Positions 33,988 to 43,319 are shown, counted from the stretch's first letter. The stretch is 64,000 nucleotides of DNA from Prosthecobacter sp. (GCF_014879935.1 NZ_JACSRD010000138.1:62001-126000), one strand, 5' to 3'. Notes: a model not told the origin generated them from the letters alone. A program made the numbers and translations.

Positions 33988-35472
33988 TCACTTCTTGAAC
34001 CCCTTCGGTGTGCCAAACCACGCATCCATCTCTTTCGCGAACGGCGCGATGACTTCCGGCGGCTCCGGAATCGCGCCACGGTCGCCTGTTTCGACGATCC
34101 AAGTGTCGAGTGCGGCACGCAGTCGCATCAATGCCTCGCGGTGCTCCGGCTTCGTCGAATCGACGAGGTTGGTGATCTCATCGCGATCTGCCTGCGTGTC
34201 GTAAAGCTCCTCGCAGGGGCCCGTGCGCTGCATGATCTCCAGCGGCGCTCCTTTGAGCGTGCCTGCGGCCTGCATCTCGCGCATCAGAGGCAGAATGGGG
34301 AAGCATTTCTCCTTGTAGCGGTTCAGCGAGGCAAACGTCGGCCCGTTCGTGAAGGTGCGGATGTAATGATAGCGCGCGTCATGCACCGAGCGGATGCACT
34401 GCACCGTTTCATCGATGCGATCACGTGCGGCAAAGGCAAACTGGCGCGGTGATTCTGCACGCGGACCGAGGATGACGCGGCCCTGCATCAACGGCGGCTT
34501 CGTGATGCCGGCCAAATCGAGTGTCGTCGCCGTGACATCGATCAAACTCACGATCTGATCGCTCACGCTGCCGGCAGCACAGCCTTCGGGCGCGGGGAAG
34601 TTTTTCGGCCACTTGATGATCATCGGCACGCGCAGGCCGCAGTCGTAGCACCAATGAATGCCGCGTGGTTCCAGCCGGCCGTTGTCGGCGAAGAAGATCA
34701 CGATCGTGTCGTCTTCGAGCCCGTCCTGCCGCAGTTGGTCGAGCACCTGGCCGATGCGCACATCCATGCCGGACACGGAGTTCAAGTAGCGTGCCCACTC
34801 CTCGCGCACGAGCGGATGATCCGGGTAGTAGGGCGGCGGTGTGACGTTGTCCGGCGTGGCATGCTTCACATGCTCGCGCTCGCCCACCCACTCGACCCGC
34901 TCTTTCCTCCAGCTCTGGCGGTCATAGATGTCGTACTCGACCTCGTGCGAGTTGATCTGCGCAAAGAACGGCTGCTTCAATTTCAGCGACGCCCAGTCGT
35001 CCGTCTGGTAGATCGGCCCTTCGTTCACAAAGTTCAGATCGAGCTTGCCGGTGCCGACGTTGTGCCCGCCGGCCAGCTTGACGTTCGCCGTCGTGTAACC
35101 CGCGTCCTGCAGGCGGTGCGTCATCGGTCGCACGCCCGGTGGCAGCTTGAAATCATCGTCGCGATGCGAGCGCATGTGCTGCGTGTCCGTCGTCGTCTGA
35201 TACATGCCGACGAGAAAGGCCGAGCGGCTCGGCGCGCAGGCGGGATTCGTCGAAAACACGTTCGTGAAGCGCACGCCGTGCTTCGCAAGTTGGTCGAGAT
35301 TCGGCGTGTGCACGTTCTTCGCGCCGTAGCAGCCCAGATCATGCGAAAGGTTCTCGCCGACGAGCCAGAGGATGTTGGGCCTGCGCGTTGGAGCCTTGGC
35401 GGAATCGGGCTGTTTGGCGTTCAGGCTGCTGATCGCGAAGCAGAGCAGCGTAAGGGGCAAAAGGCGCTTCAT
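33988..35472 (-). CDS. Secreted sulfatase, N-sulfoglucosamine sulfohydrolase-like
   Basis: A 494-residue sulfatase. Signal peptide MKRLLPLTLLCFAISSLNA; formylglycine site C79 in CAPSR. The N-terminal metal pair reads GENLSHDLGCYG instead of the usual ADD, the form seen in heparan-N-sulfatase-like and several PVC sulfatases. FFADNGRLEP holds the DN metal ligands. It is the first gene of a two-gene operon with the ceramidase-like hydrolase and lies head-to-head, 52 bases apart, with the SDR gene. Confidence 0.92.
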   Translation of the reverse strand: MKRLLPLTLLCFAISSLNAKQPDSAKAPTRRPNILWLVGENLSHDLGCYGAKNVHTPNLDQLAKHGVRFTNVFSTNPACAPSRSAFLVGMYQTTTDTQHMRSHRDDDFKLPPGVRPMTHRLQDAGYTTANVKLAGGHNVGTGKLDLNFVNEGPIYQTDDWASLKLKQPFFAQINSHEVEYDIYDRQSWRKERVEWVGEREHVKHATPDNVTPPPYYPDHPLVREEWARYLNSVSGMDVRIGQVLDQLRQDGLEDDTIVIFFADNGRLEPRGIHWCYDCGLRVPMIIKWPKNFPAPEGCAAGSVSDQIVSLIDVTATTLDLAGITKPPLMQGRVILGPRAESPRQFAFAARDRIDETVQCIRSVHDARYHYIRTFTNGPTFASLNRYKEKCFPILPLMREMQAAGTLKGAPLEIMQRTGPCEELYDTQADRDEITNLVDSTKPEHREALMRLRAALDTWIVETGDRGAIPEPPEVIAPFAKEMDAWFGTPKGFKK

Positions 35473-35524
35473 GCGCCGATGAAACGCATGAAAGAGTCGT
35501 TTCACTCCGCCGATTCCTTGTTCC

Positions 35525-36307
35525 ATGCCCGTCCTCGATCACTTCAACCTCGCCGGCCGCCGTGCCCTGATCACCGGAGGCTCACGTGGACTCGGGCTGG
35601 AAATGGCGCGGGCGCTTGCCGAGGCCGGTGCGGAGGTGATCATCACCGGCACGAGCGAGGAGAACCTGCGGCAAGCCTGTGAGTCGATCACTCTGGATCA
35701 ATGCTGCGCCGTGACCGTCATTCAGGCCGACCTCTCGAAGCCGGAGGAAGCCGAACGCCTCTGCGATGTCGTGCTGCATGATCACGCACCCATCGACATC
35801 CTCATCAACAACGTCGGCGGACGTCGCATCAACACGCCCACGGAGGATCTCGCGCTCGAAGACTGGCAGCGCATCGTCGATTTGAACCTCACGCAGGCCT
35901 TCATCCTCACGAAACGCATCGGCGCGGCGATGATTCCGCGCCAATGGGGCCGCATCATCAACATCTCCTCCATCAACGCCCTCTGGCCCGGCAAAGCGAT
36001 GCGCGGCCGCAGCTACGAGACCTCCAAAGGGGCGCTGACGATGTTCACGAAAGCCGTCGCCGCCGATTGGGCCGTGCACGGCATCACCGTGAACGCCATC
36101 GCGCCCGGCCCCTTCCTGACGGACGCCAACCGCCGCTGGATCGGCGAAAAGCCCGAGTTTGAAGGCGAAGTCGCCGCCAGCATCCCCATGGGCCGCTGGG
36201 GCAGGCCGGAGGAGATCGGCCCGCTCGCCCTCTACCTCGCCAGCGACGCCAGCAGCTACATGACCGGCAGCCTGCTCGTCATTGATGGCGGCAAGCTGCT
36301 GTGGTGA
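35525..36307 (+). CDS. SDR-family oxidoreductase (gluconate 5-dehydrogenase-like)
   Basis: A 260-residue classical short-chain dehydrogenase. Cofactor motif TGGSRGLG (17-24), NNVGG, active-site Ser in INISSINAL and the YxxxK pair as YETSKGA, then NAIAPGPFLTD. The pattern resembles gluconate 5-dehydrogenase/KduD-type enzymes that interconvert keto and hydroxy sugar acids. It is divergent from the sulfatase operon and near an aldolase-family gene, which fits sugar-acid catabolism; the exact substrate is unknown. Confidence 0.87.
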   Translation: MPVLDHFNLAGRRALITGGSRGLGLEMARALAEAGAEVIITGTSEENLRQACESITLDQCCAVTVIQADLSKPEEAERLCDVVLHDHAPIDILINNVGGRRINTPTEDLALEDWQRIVDLNLTQAFILTKRIGAAMIPRQWGRIINISSINALWPGKAMRGRSYETSKGALTMFTKAVAADWAVHGITVNAIAPGPFLTDANRRWIGEKPEFEGEVAASIPMGRWGRPEEIGPLALYLASDASSYMTGSLLVIDGGKLLW

Positions 36308-36314
36308 CGCTTAC

Positions 36315-36361
36315 AACTAAACGAAAGCAGACTTGCGTTTAGTTTAACCAAACGATATTAT
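36315..36361 (+). promoter_or_regulatory. Promoter with three operator-like repeats before the DUF4143 ATPase gene
   Basis: AACTAAACGA (36315-36324), its inverted copy CGTTTAGTT (36336-36344) and a direct copy AACCAAACGA (36346-36355) flank a good sigma-70 match: TTGCGT (36333-36338), 17 bases, TATTAT (36356-36361). The -10 box ends eight bases before the ATG at 36370, so the transcript would be nearly leaderless. The first two copies can also form a nine-base stem with a 12-base loop after the SDR stop. The stretch is strikingly AT-rich. Confidence 0.6.
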
Positions 36362-36369
36362 GGTTTCAT

Positions 36370-37512
36370 ATGGTTAAGAGGCGTTTCTGGCTCAATTGCA
36401 TCGAAAAGCAGTGGAAAGCGCGGCCTGTCCTATGGCTGCGCGGGGTGCGGCGTGCCGGAAAAACCTCGCTCGCCCAATCGCTGGGTGACGTGGAGTATTT
36501 TGACTGCGAACTGCCACGCGTGCGCCGGGCGATGGAGGATCCAGAGGAGTTCTTAAAGCAGATGAAAGGGAGACGCATCGTGCTGGATGAGGTGCACCGG
36601 TTGCCGAATCCCTCCGAACTGCTCAAGATTGCGGCAGATCACTTTCCAGGCACGCGGGTGCTGGCGACGGGTTCTTCGACCCTGGGGGCGAGCAGCCGTT
36701 TTCGTGACACGCTGGCGGGGCGGAAGAGTGAGCTATGGCTCACGCCTATGATCGAGGCCGATTTGGAGGATTTTGACAGCGGTGACTTGAACCAACGGCT
36801 GTTGCATGGCGGGCTGCCGCCGTTCTTTCTCTCGCCCGAGCCGCCAGAGCGGGATTTCCAGGAGTGGATGGACGCCTATTGGGCCAAGGACATCCAAGAG
36901 CTCTTCCGGTTGGAGAAACGGGTTTCGTTTCAGAAGTTTGTGGAGCTGCTCATGGCACAAAGCGGCGGCATTTTTGAGGCGACGAAGTTCGCGGCACCTT
37001 GTGAGGTGTCGCGGGTGACCATCATGAACTACCTCGGTGTGTTGGAGGCAACGTCGGTGGCACTGGTGCTGAGGCCTTTCAGCACGCGTCTGTCGAACGA
37101 GATCGTGGCCGCGCCAAAAGTTTATGGCTTCGACACGGGCTTCGTCTGCGCCCACCGCGGCTGGAGCGAACTGCGCAGCGATGACCGCGGGCGGTTGTGG
37201 GAGCACTATGTGCTGAATGAAATGAGCGCCCGCGTGCCACTCTCCAGCCTGCATTACTGGCGGGACAAGCAGGCGCACGAGATCGACTTCATCTGGCAGC
37301 CGCGCGGCAGGGCGGTGACGGCCATTGAGTGCAAATGGTCGGCGCGGGATTTTGATCCCACGAATTTCCAAATCTTTGCCAAATCGTATCCGAAGGCCAC
37401 GCTCCTCGTGGTCGCCACAGACGCGAGGCCTTCTTTCACTCGAGAGTACGGCGGCGTGAAGGTGGAATTCATCACGCTGAACACGTTGGTGGAGCGGATC
37501 ACCTCCAAATGA
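36370..37512 (+). CDS. AAA-type ATPase with DUF4143 domain
   Basis: A 380-residue ATPase. The Walker A motif is GVRRAGKTS, Walker B is RIVLDEVHRL, and sensor ATGSS follows. The C-terminal DUF4143 domain includes LLMAQSGGIFEATKFA...VSRVTIMNYLGVLEAT (a winged-helix-like segment) and a PD-(D/E)xK-like end: WRDKQAHEIDFIW then AIECKWS. These proteins are common, scattered, probably horizontally moved ATPases of unknown role. It overlaps the downstream aldolase-family gene by four bases (ATGA). Base composition is less GC-rich than that of the neighbours at its upstream edge. Confidence 0.9.
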   Translation: MVKRRFWLNCIEKQWKARPVLWLRGVRRAGKTSLAQSLGDVEYFDCELPRVRRAMEDPEEFLKQMKGRRIVLDEVHRLPNPSELLKIAADHFPGTRVLATGSSTLGASSRFRDTLAGRKSELWLTPMIEADLEDFDSGDLNQRLLHGGLPPFFLSPEPPERDFQEWMDAYWAKDIQELFRLEKRVSFQKFVELLMAQSGGIFEATKFAAPCEVSRVTIMNYLGVLEATSVALVLRPFSTRLSNEIVAAPKVYGFDTGFVCAHRGWSELRSDDRGRLWEHYVLNEMSARVPLSSLHYWRDKQAHEIDFIWQPRGRAVTAIECKWSARDFDPTNFQIFAKSYPKATLLVVATDARPSFTREYGGVKVEFITLNTLVERITSK

Positions 37513-38438
37513 TGTACCACATGAGCACCTCCCACCCACTCCGCGGCGTCCTGCCGGTTTTTCAGACGCCTTGGCTCGAAGACGAGACGCTGGATCTTGA
37601 AACCCTCCAGCGGGAGATCGCGTGGCTCTACGAGTGCGGTGCGAACGGCATCGTGATGGCGATGGTGTCCGAAACGTTGCGGCTGGACAGTGAGGAGCGT
37701 GAGCAACTCGCTGCTGAGGCATGCAAATTCGGCAAAGACCGCGGTGTCGTCGTCATCAGCGTCGGTGCGGAATCATCCAAGACGGCTGAACGCTATGCGA
37801 AGCATGCGGAAGGCGTGGGCGCGGACGCGGTGATGGCGATTCCGCCGGTTTCCATCGGCATCGGCGAGAGTGAACTGCTCGCATATTACACTCGCATCAT
37901 CAACGCGATCCAAATTCCAGTCATCGTGCAGGATGCGAGCGGCTATGTCGGCAAACCGATGCCCATCGCGATGCAGGCGCGGCTTTTGGACGAGTTCGGA
38001 CCCGAGCGCGTGCAATACAAGCCCGAGGCGAGTCCCATCGGTCCGAGGCTCTCCGAACTCCGCGACGCGACGAAGGGGCGTGCACGCGTGTTTGAGGGCA
38101 CGGGCGGCATAGCGCTGGTGGATTCGTTCAAACGCGGCGTGGTGGGCACGATGCCGGGCGCGGATCTGATTCGCGGCCTCGTTCCGCTTTGGAAGGCGCT
38201 GGAGGCCGGCGACGCGGAGAAGGCAGATCGCATCCACGGGCCGCTTTCGGCACTGATTTCGATGCAGACGAGCCTCGACGGCTTTCTGGCGGTGGAGAAG
38301 CATCTGCTGAAACGGCAGGGCATCTTCAAAAACACCCTCGTCCGCGGTCCGGTGGGCTTCAAACTCGACCCAGAGACTACGCGCGAGGTGGAGCGGCAGT
38401 TCGCCCGGATGATGGAAGCCGTAGAACGAGTTTCCTAA
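37509..38438 (+). CDS. Dihydrodipicolinate synthase-family protein (catabolic type)
   Basis: A 309-residue DapA-family barrel. The Schiff-base Lys is in RVQYKPEA. The GTTGE loop is replaced by MVSETLRL, and the usual YNxP Tyr segment by VIVQDASGY, so it belongs to the divergent group of keto-acid lyases/dehydratases rather than DapA. Start 37509 overlaps the ATPase stop; ATG at 37521 (MSTSHPLRG) is an alternative. Its 3' end overlaps the convergent sulfatase gene by 62 bases. Confidence 0.82.
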   Translation: MMYHMSTSHPLRGVLPVFQTPWLEDETLDLETLQREIAWLYECGANGIVMAMVSETLRLDSEEREQLAAEACKFGKDRGVVVISVGAESSKTAERYAKHAEGVGADAVMAIPPVSIGIGESELLAYYTRIINAIQIPVIVQDASGYVGKPMPIAMQARLLDEFGPERVQYKPEASPIGPRLSELRDATKGRARVFEGTGGIALVDSFKRGVVGTMPGADLIRGLVPLWKALEAGDAEKADRIHGPLSALISMQTSLDGFLAVEKHLLKRQGIFKNTLVRGPVGFKLDPETTREVERQFARMMEAVERVS

Positions 38439-39762
38439 CTCGTTTCTCAAAGGTCGGAGCGATGGTGCCTTTCTCCCATTCGGCGATGGCGGCGGTGAGC
38501 TCCTTCACGATCTCCGGTTTTTCGGCGGCGAGGTTTTTGGTTTCGCCGACATCAGCCGCGAGATCGTAGAGTTCAGGCTCCGCTTTGCCGAGGCGGACGA
38601 GCTTCATGCTGCCGCGACGCACGGCGTTGTTGCCGCCGGGACCGCCGCTGCGCCAGAAGAGCAGGTCGTGCGGCGCGGTGGTCTTTTCGCCGGTGAGGAA
38701 GGGCAGCAGGTTCACGCCATCGAGGTTCTTCGGCGTCAGGTCGGCCGACTCAGCGGCTGCGAGAGAGGTGGGCAGGAAGTCGAGCGCGATGACTGGCTGG
38801 TCGTAGGTGCCCGGTTTGATCTTCGCCGGCCAGCTCACGAGGAACGGCACGCGCATGCCGCCCTCATAGACATCGCCCTTCGCGCCACGGAGCGGCGCGT
38901 TGTCGGTGAAATTGGTGAGGCCCCTGAAGGAAAGATTCGGCCCACCGTTGTCGCTGACGAAGAAGATCAGCGTGTTGTCGGTCTGCTTCGTTTCTTCGAG
39001 CTTCTTCATCACACCGCCCACGGCTTCATCCATCGCCGCGACCATCGCGGCATAGGTCTGGCGGTTTTTGTCGGCGATCTGGGAAAACTTGTCGAGCCAG
39101 GCCTGCGGTGCCTGGAGCGGCGTATGCGGCGCGTTGAAGGCGAGGTAGAGCATCCACGGCTTCACTTCGCCCGCATGACGGCCCACGAAGGCCACGGCCT
39201 CGTCGCCGAACTGTTCGGTGAGGTATTTCGTCTGCTTCTCGTCCTTGCCGTTGCGATTGAGCGGGATGGTGTATTCCGCGCCGCCTTTGTCGCCGGGGAA
39301 ATCCTGATGCCCGCCGCCGAGCGCGCCGAAGTACTCGTCAAAGCCGCGTTGGTTCGGATGGAACTGCGGATGCGCCCCGAGATGCCATTTCCCGACTGCG
39401 CCCGTCGTGTAACCGGCCTGCTTCATGAGCTGTGGATAGGTCTTTTCCGTCAGCGGAAGCCCGGCAACGGTGTCATTCGGCAGCCATGCGGGATTGTTCT
39501 CATGCCCGAAGCGATGCTGGTAACGCCCGGTCATGATTCCGGCCCGCGTCGGGCTGCAAAACGGGTGCGAGACGTAGCCATTCGTGCAGCGCAGGCTGCG
39601 TGCGGCCAGTTTGTCGAGATGCGGTGTGGGAATCTCTTTTGAACCTTGGAAGCCCACGTCGTTGTAGCCGAGGTCGTCGGCGACGATGACCAGCACGTTG
39701 GGTTTGGCGGCAAAGGAGGACGCCGTGAGCAGCAAGGAAACGAGAAAAACGAAGGAGCGCAT
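38377..39762 (-). CDS. Secreted sulfatase with CSPTR site
   Basis: A 461-residue sulfatase. Signal peptide MRSFVFLVSLLLTASSFA; metal ligands in IVADDLGY; formylglycine Cys C69 in CSPTR; GKWHLG; FFVSDNGGP. The last about 20 residues (KRVRKLVLRLPSSGR...) are basic and lie over the 3' end of the convergent aldolase gene, suggesting the original stop was lost and the frame extended. It follows the HEAT-repeat gene by 36 bases and is probably its operon partner. Confidence 0.92.
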   Translation of the reverse strand: MRSFVFLVSLLLTASSFAAKPNVLVIVADDLGYNDVGFQGSKEIPTPHLDKLAARSLRCTNGYVSHPFCSPTRAGIMTGRYQHRFGHENNPAWLPNDTVAGLPLTEKTYPQLMKQAGYTTGAVGKWHLGAHPQFHPNQRGFDEYFGALGGGHQDFPGDKGGAEYTIPLNRNGKDEKQTKYLTEQFGDEAVAFVGRHAGEVKPWMLYLAFNAPHTPLQAPQAWLDKFSQIADKNRQTYAAMVAAMDEAVGGVMKKLEETKQTDNTLIFFVSDNGGPNLSFRGLTNFTDNAPLRGAKGDVYEGGMRVPFLVSWPAKIKPGTYDQPVIALDFLPTSLAAAESADLTPKNLDGVNLLPFLTGEKTTAPHDLLFWRSGGPGGNNAVRRGSMKLVRLGKAEPELYDLAADVGETKNLAAEKPEIVKELTAAIAEWEKGTIAPTFEKRVRKLVLRLPSSGRTAAPPRA

Positions 39763-39798
39763 GGTGAGGTGCCGAAACGTGGCGGCTTCAGGCATGTT

Positions 39799-42700
39799 TC
39801 ACTTGTCCTTGGTCCTGCTTGGGAGCGGAAAACTGAGCAAATCGCCATTAATTGCGAGAAAGATCGTGTTCGTGCCGGCATCGACCCAAAAATCCATGCT
39901 GGTGAAATAAAGGCGCGGGAGTTCGACGAGCTGCGTGAAGGTGAAGCTGCGCAGGTCGTAGCGACCGATGCTGGTGGACCACACATCATCCTGGTCCCGC
40001 TTGGGCAAAGCGGCCCAAACCACATTCGGTTCATCCGTGGCTTGCAACGGGCGCCAGGATTCATCTTCCAGAGGACGAAACTCGCCTGTGACACGTTCCA
40101 ATGAACCATTGGCAGGGTCAAGAAGGTGGTATTCGGGTTTCTCCGGGCCCGCCTCCGGCTCGATCCCTGGAGCATGTTCATCGCGTGAGCGAGAGACGAG
40201 GATCCTGCCAGAGTGCGGCAGCCTGGCCACCGGATCGAAATTGTCCGCCGGTGCGAGCTTGAGTGGAATGATTTCACGGGTGGCCACATTGACTCGCACC
40301 ATGTCATTCGGCTCCGCCCAGGAACTGCCCAGCACACGTCCGGCCACGGCCCAGGCACCGTCCAACGAGGCAATGGGGGTGCCGAATGTTCCTTTCGCAA
40401 TGAGTTCAGGCTCCTGTTTCTCCCTGCACAGCCAGATGCCGCTCATGTCGTCCTTCTTGCGTCGTTCGGCCCGTAATTGTCCGTCCATGATGGTGCTACG
40501 CCAGGAGGTGTTGGGAGAGTACTCGTCCACGGCCAGATGCTCAGTAAAGCCCGCGTCGTGCATCCGCAGCATCGGGCCTCTAACCTGGGATTTCGGTATG
40601 AAGGAGCCGTCGGCATTGACGGCCATCCAGCGCCCCTTCCGATCTTCTGGTGCTGCTTTGTTCACCATGAGCACGCCTTCCTGCCGCATCACGGCGTTGA
40701 TACTCTGCTGCTCGCGCGGAACGACGATCCGCAGCCCTTTCACTTTGTCCGCAATGCCATAAGACACAGTAAGTTTGGATTTGTCCGCCACCAGCTTCTC
40801 GAAAAGCTTCACCAAGCAGACATAGACGGAGTCATTCTCGTCTTCGGAGATTTTCTCCTCACCTTGCTCAAGAGCACGCATGGAGTACGAGCCGGGATTG
40901 TTCATGAACACACGCCTGCCGCCTTCGGCGGTGAGGTGGACGTACTCGTACTGGATGCCGTCATGCACATCCAGCGTCAGCGGCGGCAGTTCGTCCACAC
41001 GGTGCCCGGACATGTAAGCGCGAAGCTCGGCGAGTTCGGCCGCCATCAGCGTTCTCGTGCGATACCTCTCTCCGCCTTGATCGTTGACGAGCCGAGCCTT
41101 GTCGCCTTCGATCTCGATCCACGTCTGGCCGACATCACCCCAGTAGCCTGCGCTCAGCAGCGCATGAATCTCCAGAGGCTTCCCGGCGGTGAGAACACGC
41201 TTGCGCAGCATGTTTTGGAGGCGGCCAAGGTCTCCATACGAATAGTGACCGGGATCATGACGCATGCGGGCGCCGAGAATGCGCGCCTCCCCTTTGAAAC
41301 GGCGCAGGATGAGCGCTCGCGCCTCCGGGCTGTCCTCCGCCTCCAGAAATCGCTCCGCTCCGCGAGCGCATAGAATGTGCTTGGATTCGAGCAACCGCGC
41401 GACTTTTTCCAGAGGAAGAGGCGTGCGCTTCAGCCGGGCGCAGGCCAGTAGCATCGCCTGGGCATCAGGAGCACCCTCATCCAAAATCAGATGCATGCGT
41501 TTTTCATCCTTCAACAGCAGCGCAACGATGGCGACGCTGCTTCCAGGCAGTCCTTGAAGCGTTTTGAGTACATCCGCAGGCAGGTGAGTGGTGTGCAGGA
41601 GGTCGTGCAGCCAGGATGCGTCATAGCGGCCCTCACGCAGCCGAGACGCCACCAGCCGGATGCCGGCAGGCGTGTGCCAAAGGCTGATCCGCGCTTCAAT
41701 TGCCTCGGCCAGTTCCTGCTTGTTGTCCTTCCGCAGCTCATCAACTCGTTTGACGAGCGCCTCCGCCAGGGCGGGGGATTGAAATGCAGTTTCGTCAACC
41801 AGCACAAGACCTGCGGTCGCCAGCAGCCGCTGCTCCGGGGCGATGATCGACTTCACCTCACGAAAAGGAGGTGAATACCACTCCTCCTGCAAGGCGTCGC
41901 GGTTCTCCTTGGTGAGCGTCAGGGATTCATACAGTTCCACCGCCCGAGCCTGCTCTTCGGACGTCAATCCTTCCAGATCGAGCAGAGACTTGGTCAATGA
42001 TTTCCGATCATGAAGCCCGGCCTCCTGCTCAACTATCTTCCGCAGTCCAGGCACGGCCTGGGTGGCGTGGTAATGGGCCAGCGCGGAGGCGGCCGCCTCC
42101 AGTGTATGTTCGGAGTCATGCTCCAACGCCCAGAGCAATCCCTGCACGCTTTCGGGCAGGTTCACCGAGTCCAAGGTCTGCAACAGACGCAGCCGGCCAT
42201 CGTGATTCTCATCGAGCGCCCATGCGGGATTCGACAACCAAGGCAGCAGCGCTCTCAACGCATCCTCTCGTTTGTTTTCCAGATGGAACTGGGCCAGGCA
42301 ACGCACGGCATTGTCATGCACAACCCGATTTGGATTTCCCACCCAAGGAATGACCTTCGGCACCCAGAAATCCGGCGCTGACTGCACCATCAAGGCCAGC
42401 GGTTCTTCTTTGTCATACTGGTTTACTTGAACGAAGCCGAGGGCGGCGTCCTGGAAGAGGCCCGGCACCCACTCCGCCTTGCCCGGCCATTCCACATTCC
42501 GGAGCGCTTTCAAGGCGCGGGCACGGATGACGGCCGGGGCATCGCTGGTGACAAGTGCTTGCAACTCGGCCCGCCAACGGCCGGCCTGCACATCTTGCAT
42601 GGCATGCAGACGCAGAAGGGCGGTGCAACGTGCGGTGGGCAAGGCCGCTGCCGCTTGTTTTACCAACAGGGCTTTGGCTGCTTCAGGTTCGAACTTTTGA

Positions 42701-43275
42701 TATGCCTCGAAAGCGGCTGCCCGGCCAACGTCGTCGGGCTCAACGAAGTGCGACTCCGCTTCGCGTTGCAATTCATCTCGGAACAGGCCTGCCTCGGTCA
42801 TCAGCCAGTGGCGCACCTTGGGCAACGCATCCCGGGCCTCCTCGTCTTTTGAGGCAGTGGTGGCGAGGCGGTCATGCAGCTTCAGGATGCGCCGCACCAT
42901 GCCTTCCTGCGTGGCGGGAAAACGCCCGGCCAGCGTTTCAAACAACGCGGGGTGTTCCTCACAATAGACCAGCAGTCGTTCACGCATGGCTGCGCTCGGC
43001 TCACCCATGCTGGGGGACCAGGAGCGGTCAGTCCGCCAGCAGTTGGCGAGCTTGTCGATGTCAGCCGAGTCTTCTGGCGCAAGAGAGGGAAGCGGCGGCG
43101 GCACCCAGCCTGCCTGCTTGCGCTTCTTTAGATGTTCCTGCCAGTCCTCCGCAGGAACCGAGTACGAAAGCAGTTCTGAAATGCCCGCGTCTGCACGAAC
43201 ACTGCTGGCAGGTTGTGCCAAAGCTCCGCATCCCAAGCTCGTGAGCAGCAAATGGACAAAGACAGGGAAGCGCAT
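39799..43275 (-). CDS. Very large exported HEAT-repeat protein with propeller-like C-terminus
   Basis: An 1158-residue protein. The start at 43275 opens a signal peptide (MRFPVFVHLLLTSLGCGALA). From about residue 170 to 560, short helical repeats of HEAT/PBS-lyase type are visible (for example AVIRARALKALRNVEWPGK, VVHDNAVRCLAQFHLENK, HTLEAAASALAHYHATQAVP). The C-terminal about 350 residues contain repeated beta-rich segments with SLDGAWAVAGRV, GRILVSRSRDEH and MDFWVDAGTNTIFLAI, suggesting a beta-propeller or similar fold. I do not recognise a described family. It is the first gene of a pair with the sulfatase. Confidence 0.75.
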   Translation of the reverse strand: MRFPVFVHLLLTSLGCGALAQPASSVRADAGISELLSYSVPAEDWQEHLKKRKQAGWVPPPLPSLAPEDSADIDKLANCWRTDRSWSPSMGEPSAAMRERLLVYCEEHPALFETLAGRFPATQEGMVRRILKLHDRLATTASKDEEARDALPKVRHWLMTEAGLFRDELQREAESHFVEPDDVGRAAAFEAYQKFEPEAAKALLVKQAAAALPTARCTALLRLHAMQDVQAGRWRAELQALVTSDAPAVIRARALKALRNVEWPGKAEWVPGLFQDAALGFVQVNQYDKEEPLALMVQSAPDFWVPKVIPWVGNPNRVVHDNAVRCLAQFHLENKREDALRALLPWLSNPAWALDENHDGRLRLLQTLDSVNLPESVQGLLWALEHDSEHTLEAAASALAHYHATQAVPGLRKIVEQEAGLHDRKSLTKSLLDLEGLTSEEQARAVELYESLTLTKENRDALQEEWYSPPFREVKSIIAPEQRLLATAGLVLVDETAFQSPALAEALVKRVDELRKDNKQELAEAIEARISLWHTPAGIRLVASRLREGRYDASWLHDLLHTTHLPADVLKTLQGLPGSSVAIVALLLKDEKRMHLILDEGAPDAQAMLLACARLKRTPLPLEKVARLLESKHILCARGAERFLEAEDSPEARALILRRFKGEARILGARMRHDPGHYSYGDLGRLQNMLRKRVLTAGKPLEIHALLSAGYWGDVGQTWIEIEGDKARLVNDQGGERYRTRTLMAAELAELRAYMSGHRVDELPPLTLDVHDGIQYEYVHLTAEGGRRVFMNNPGSYSMRALEQGEEKISEDENDSVYVCLVKLFEKLVADKSKLTVSYGIADKVKGLRIVVPREQQSINAVMRQEGVLMVNKAAPEDRKGRWMAVNADGSFIPKSQVRGPMLRMHDAGFTEHLAVDEYSPNTSWRSTIMDGQLRAERRKKDDMSGIWLCREKQEPELIAKGTFGTPIASLDGAWAVAGRVLGSSWAEPNDMVRVNVATREIIPLKLAPADNFDPVARLPHSGRILVSRSRDEHAPGIEPEAGPEKPEYHLLDPANGSLERVTGEFRPLEDESWRPLQATDEPNVVWAALPKRDQDDVWSTSIGRYDLRSFTFTQLVELPRLYFTSMDFWVDAGTNTIFLAINGDLLSFPLPSRTKDK

Positions 43276-43319
43276 GAGTGCGCAAGTTTGGCGTGAATGC
43301 CGCTGACGACGCAATATCA

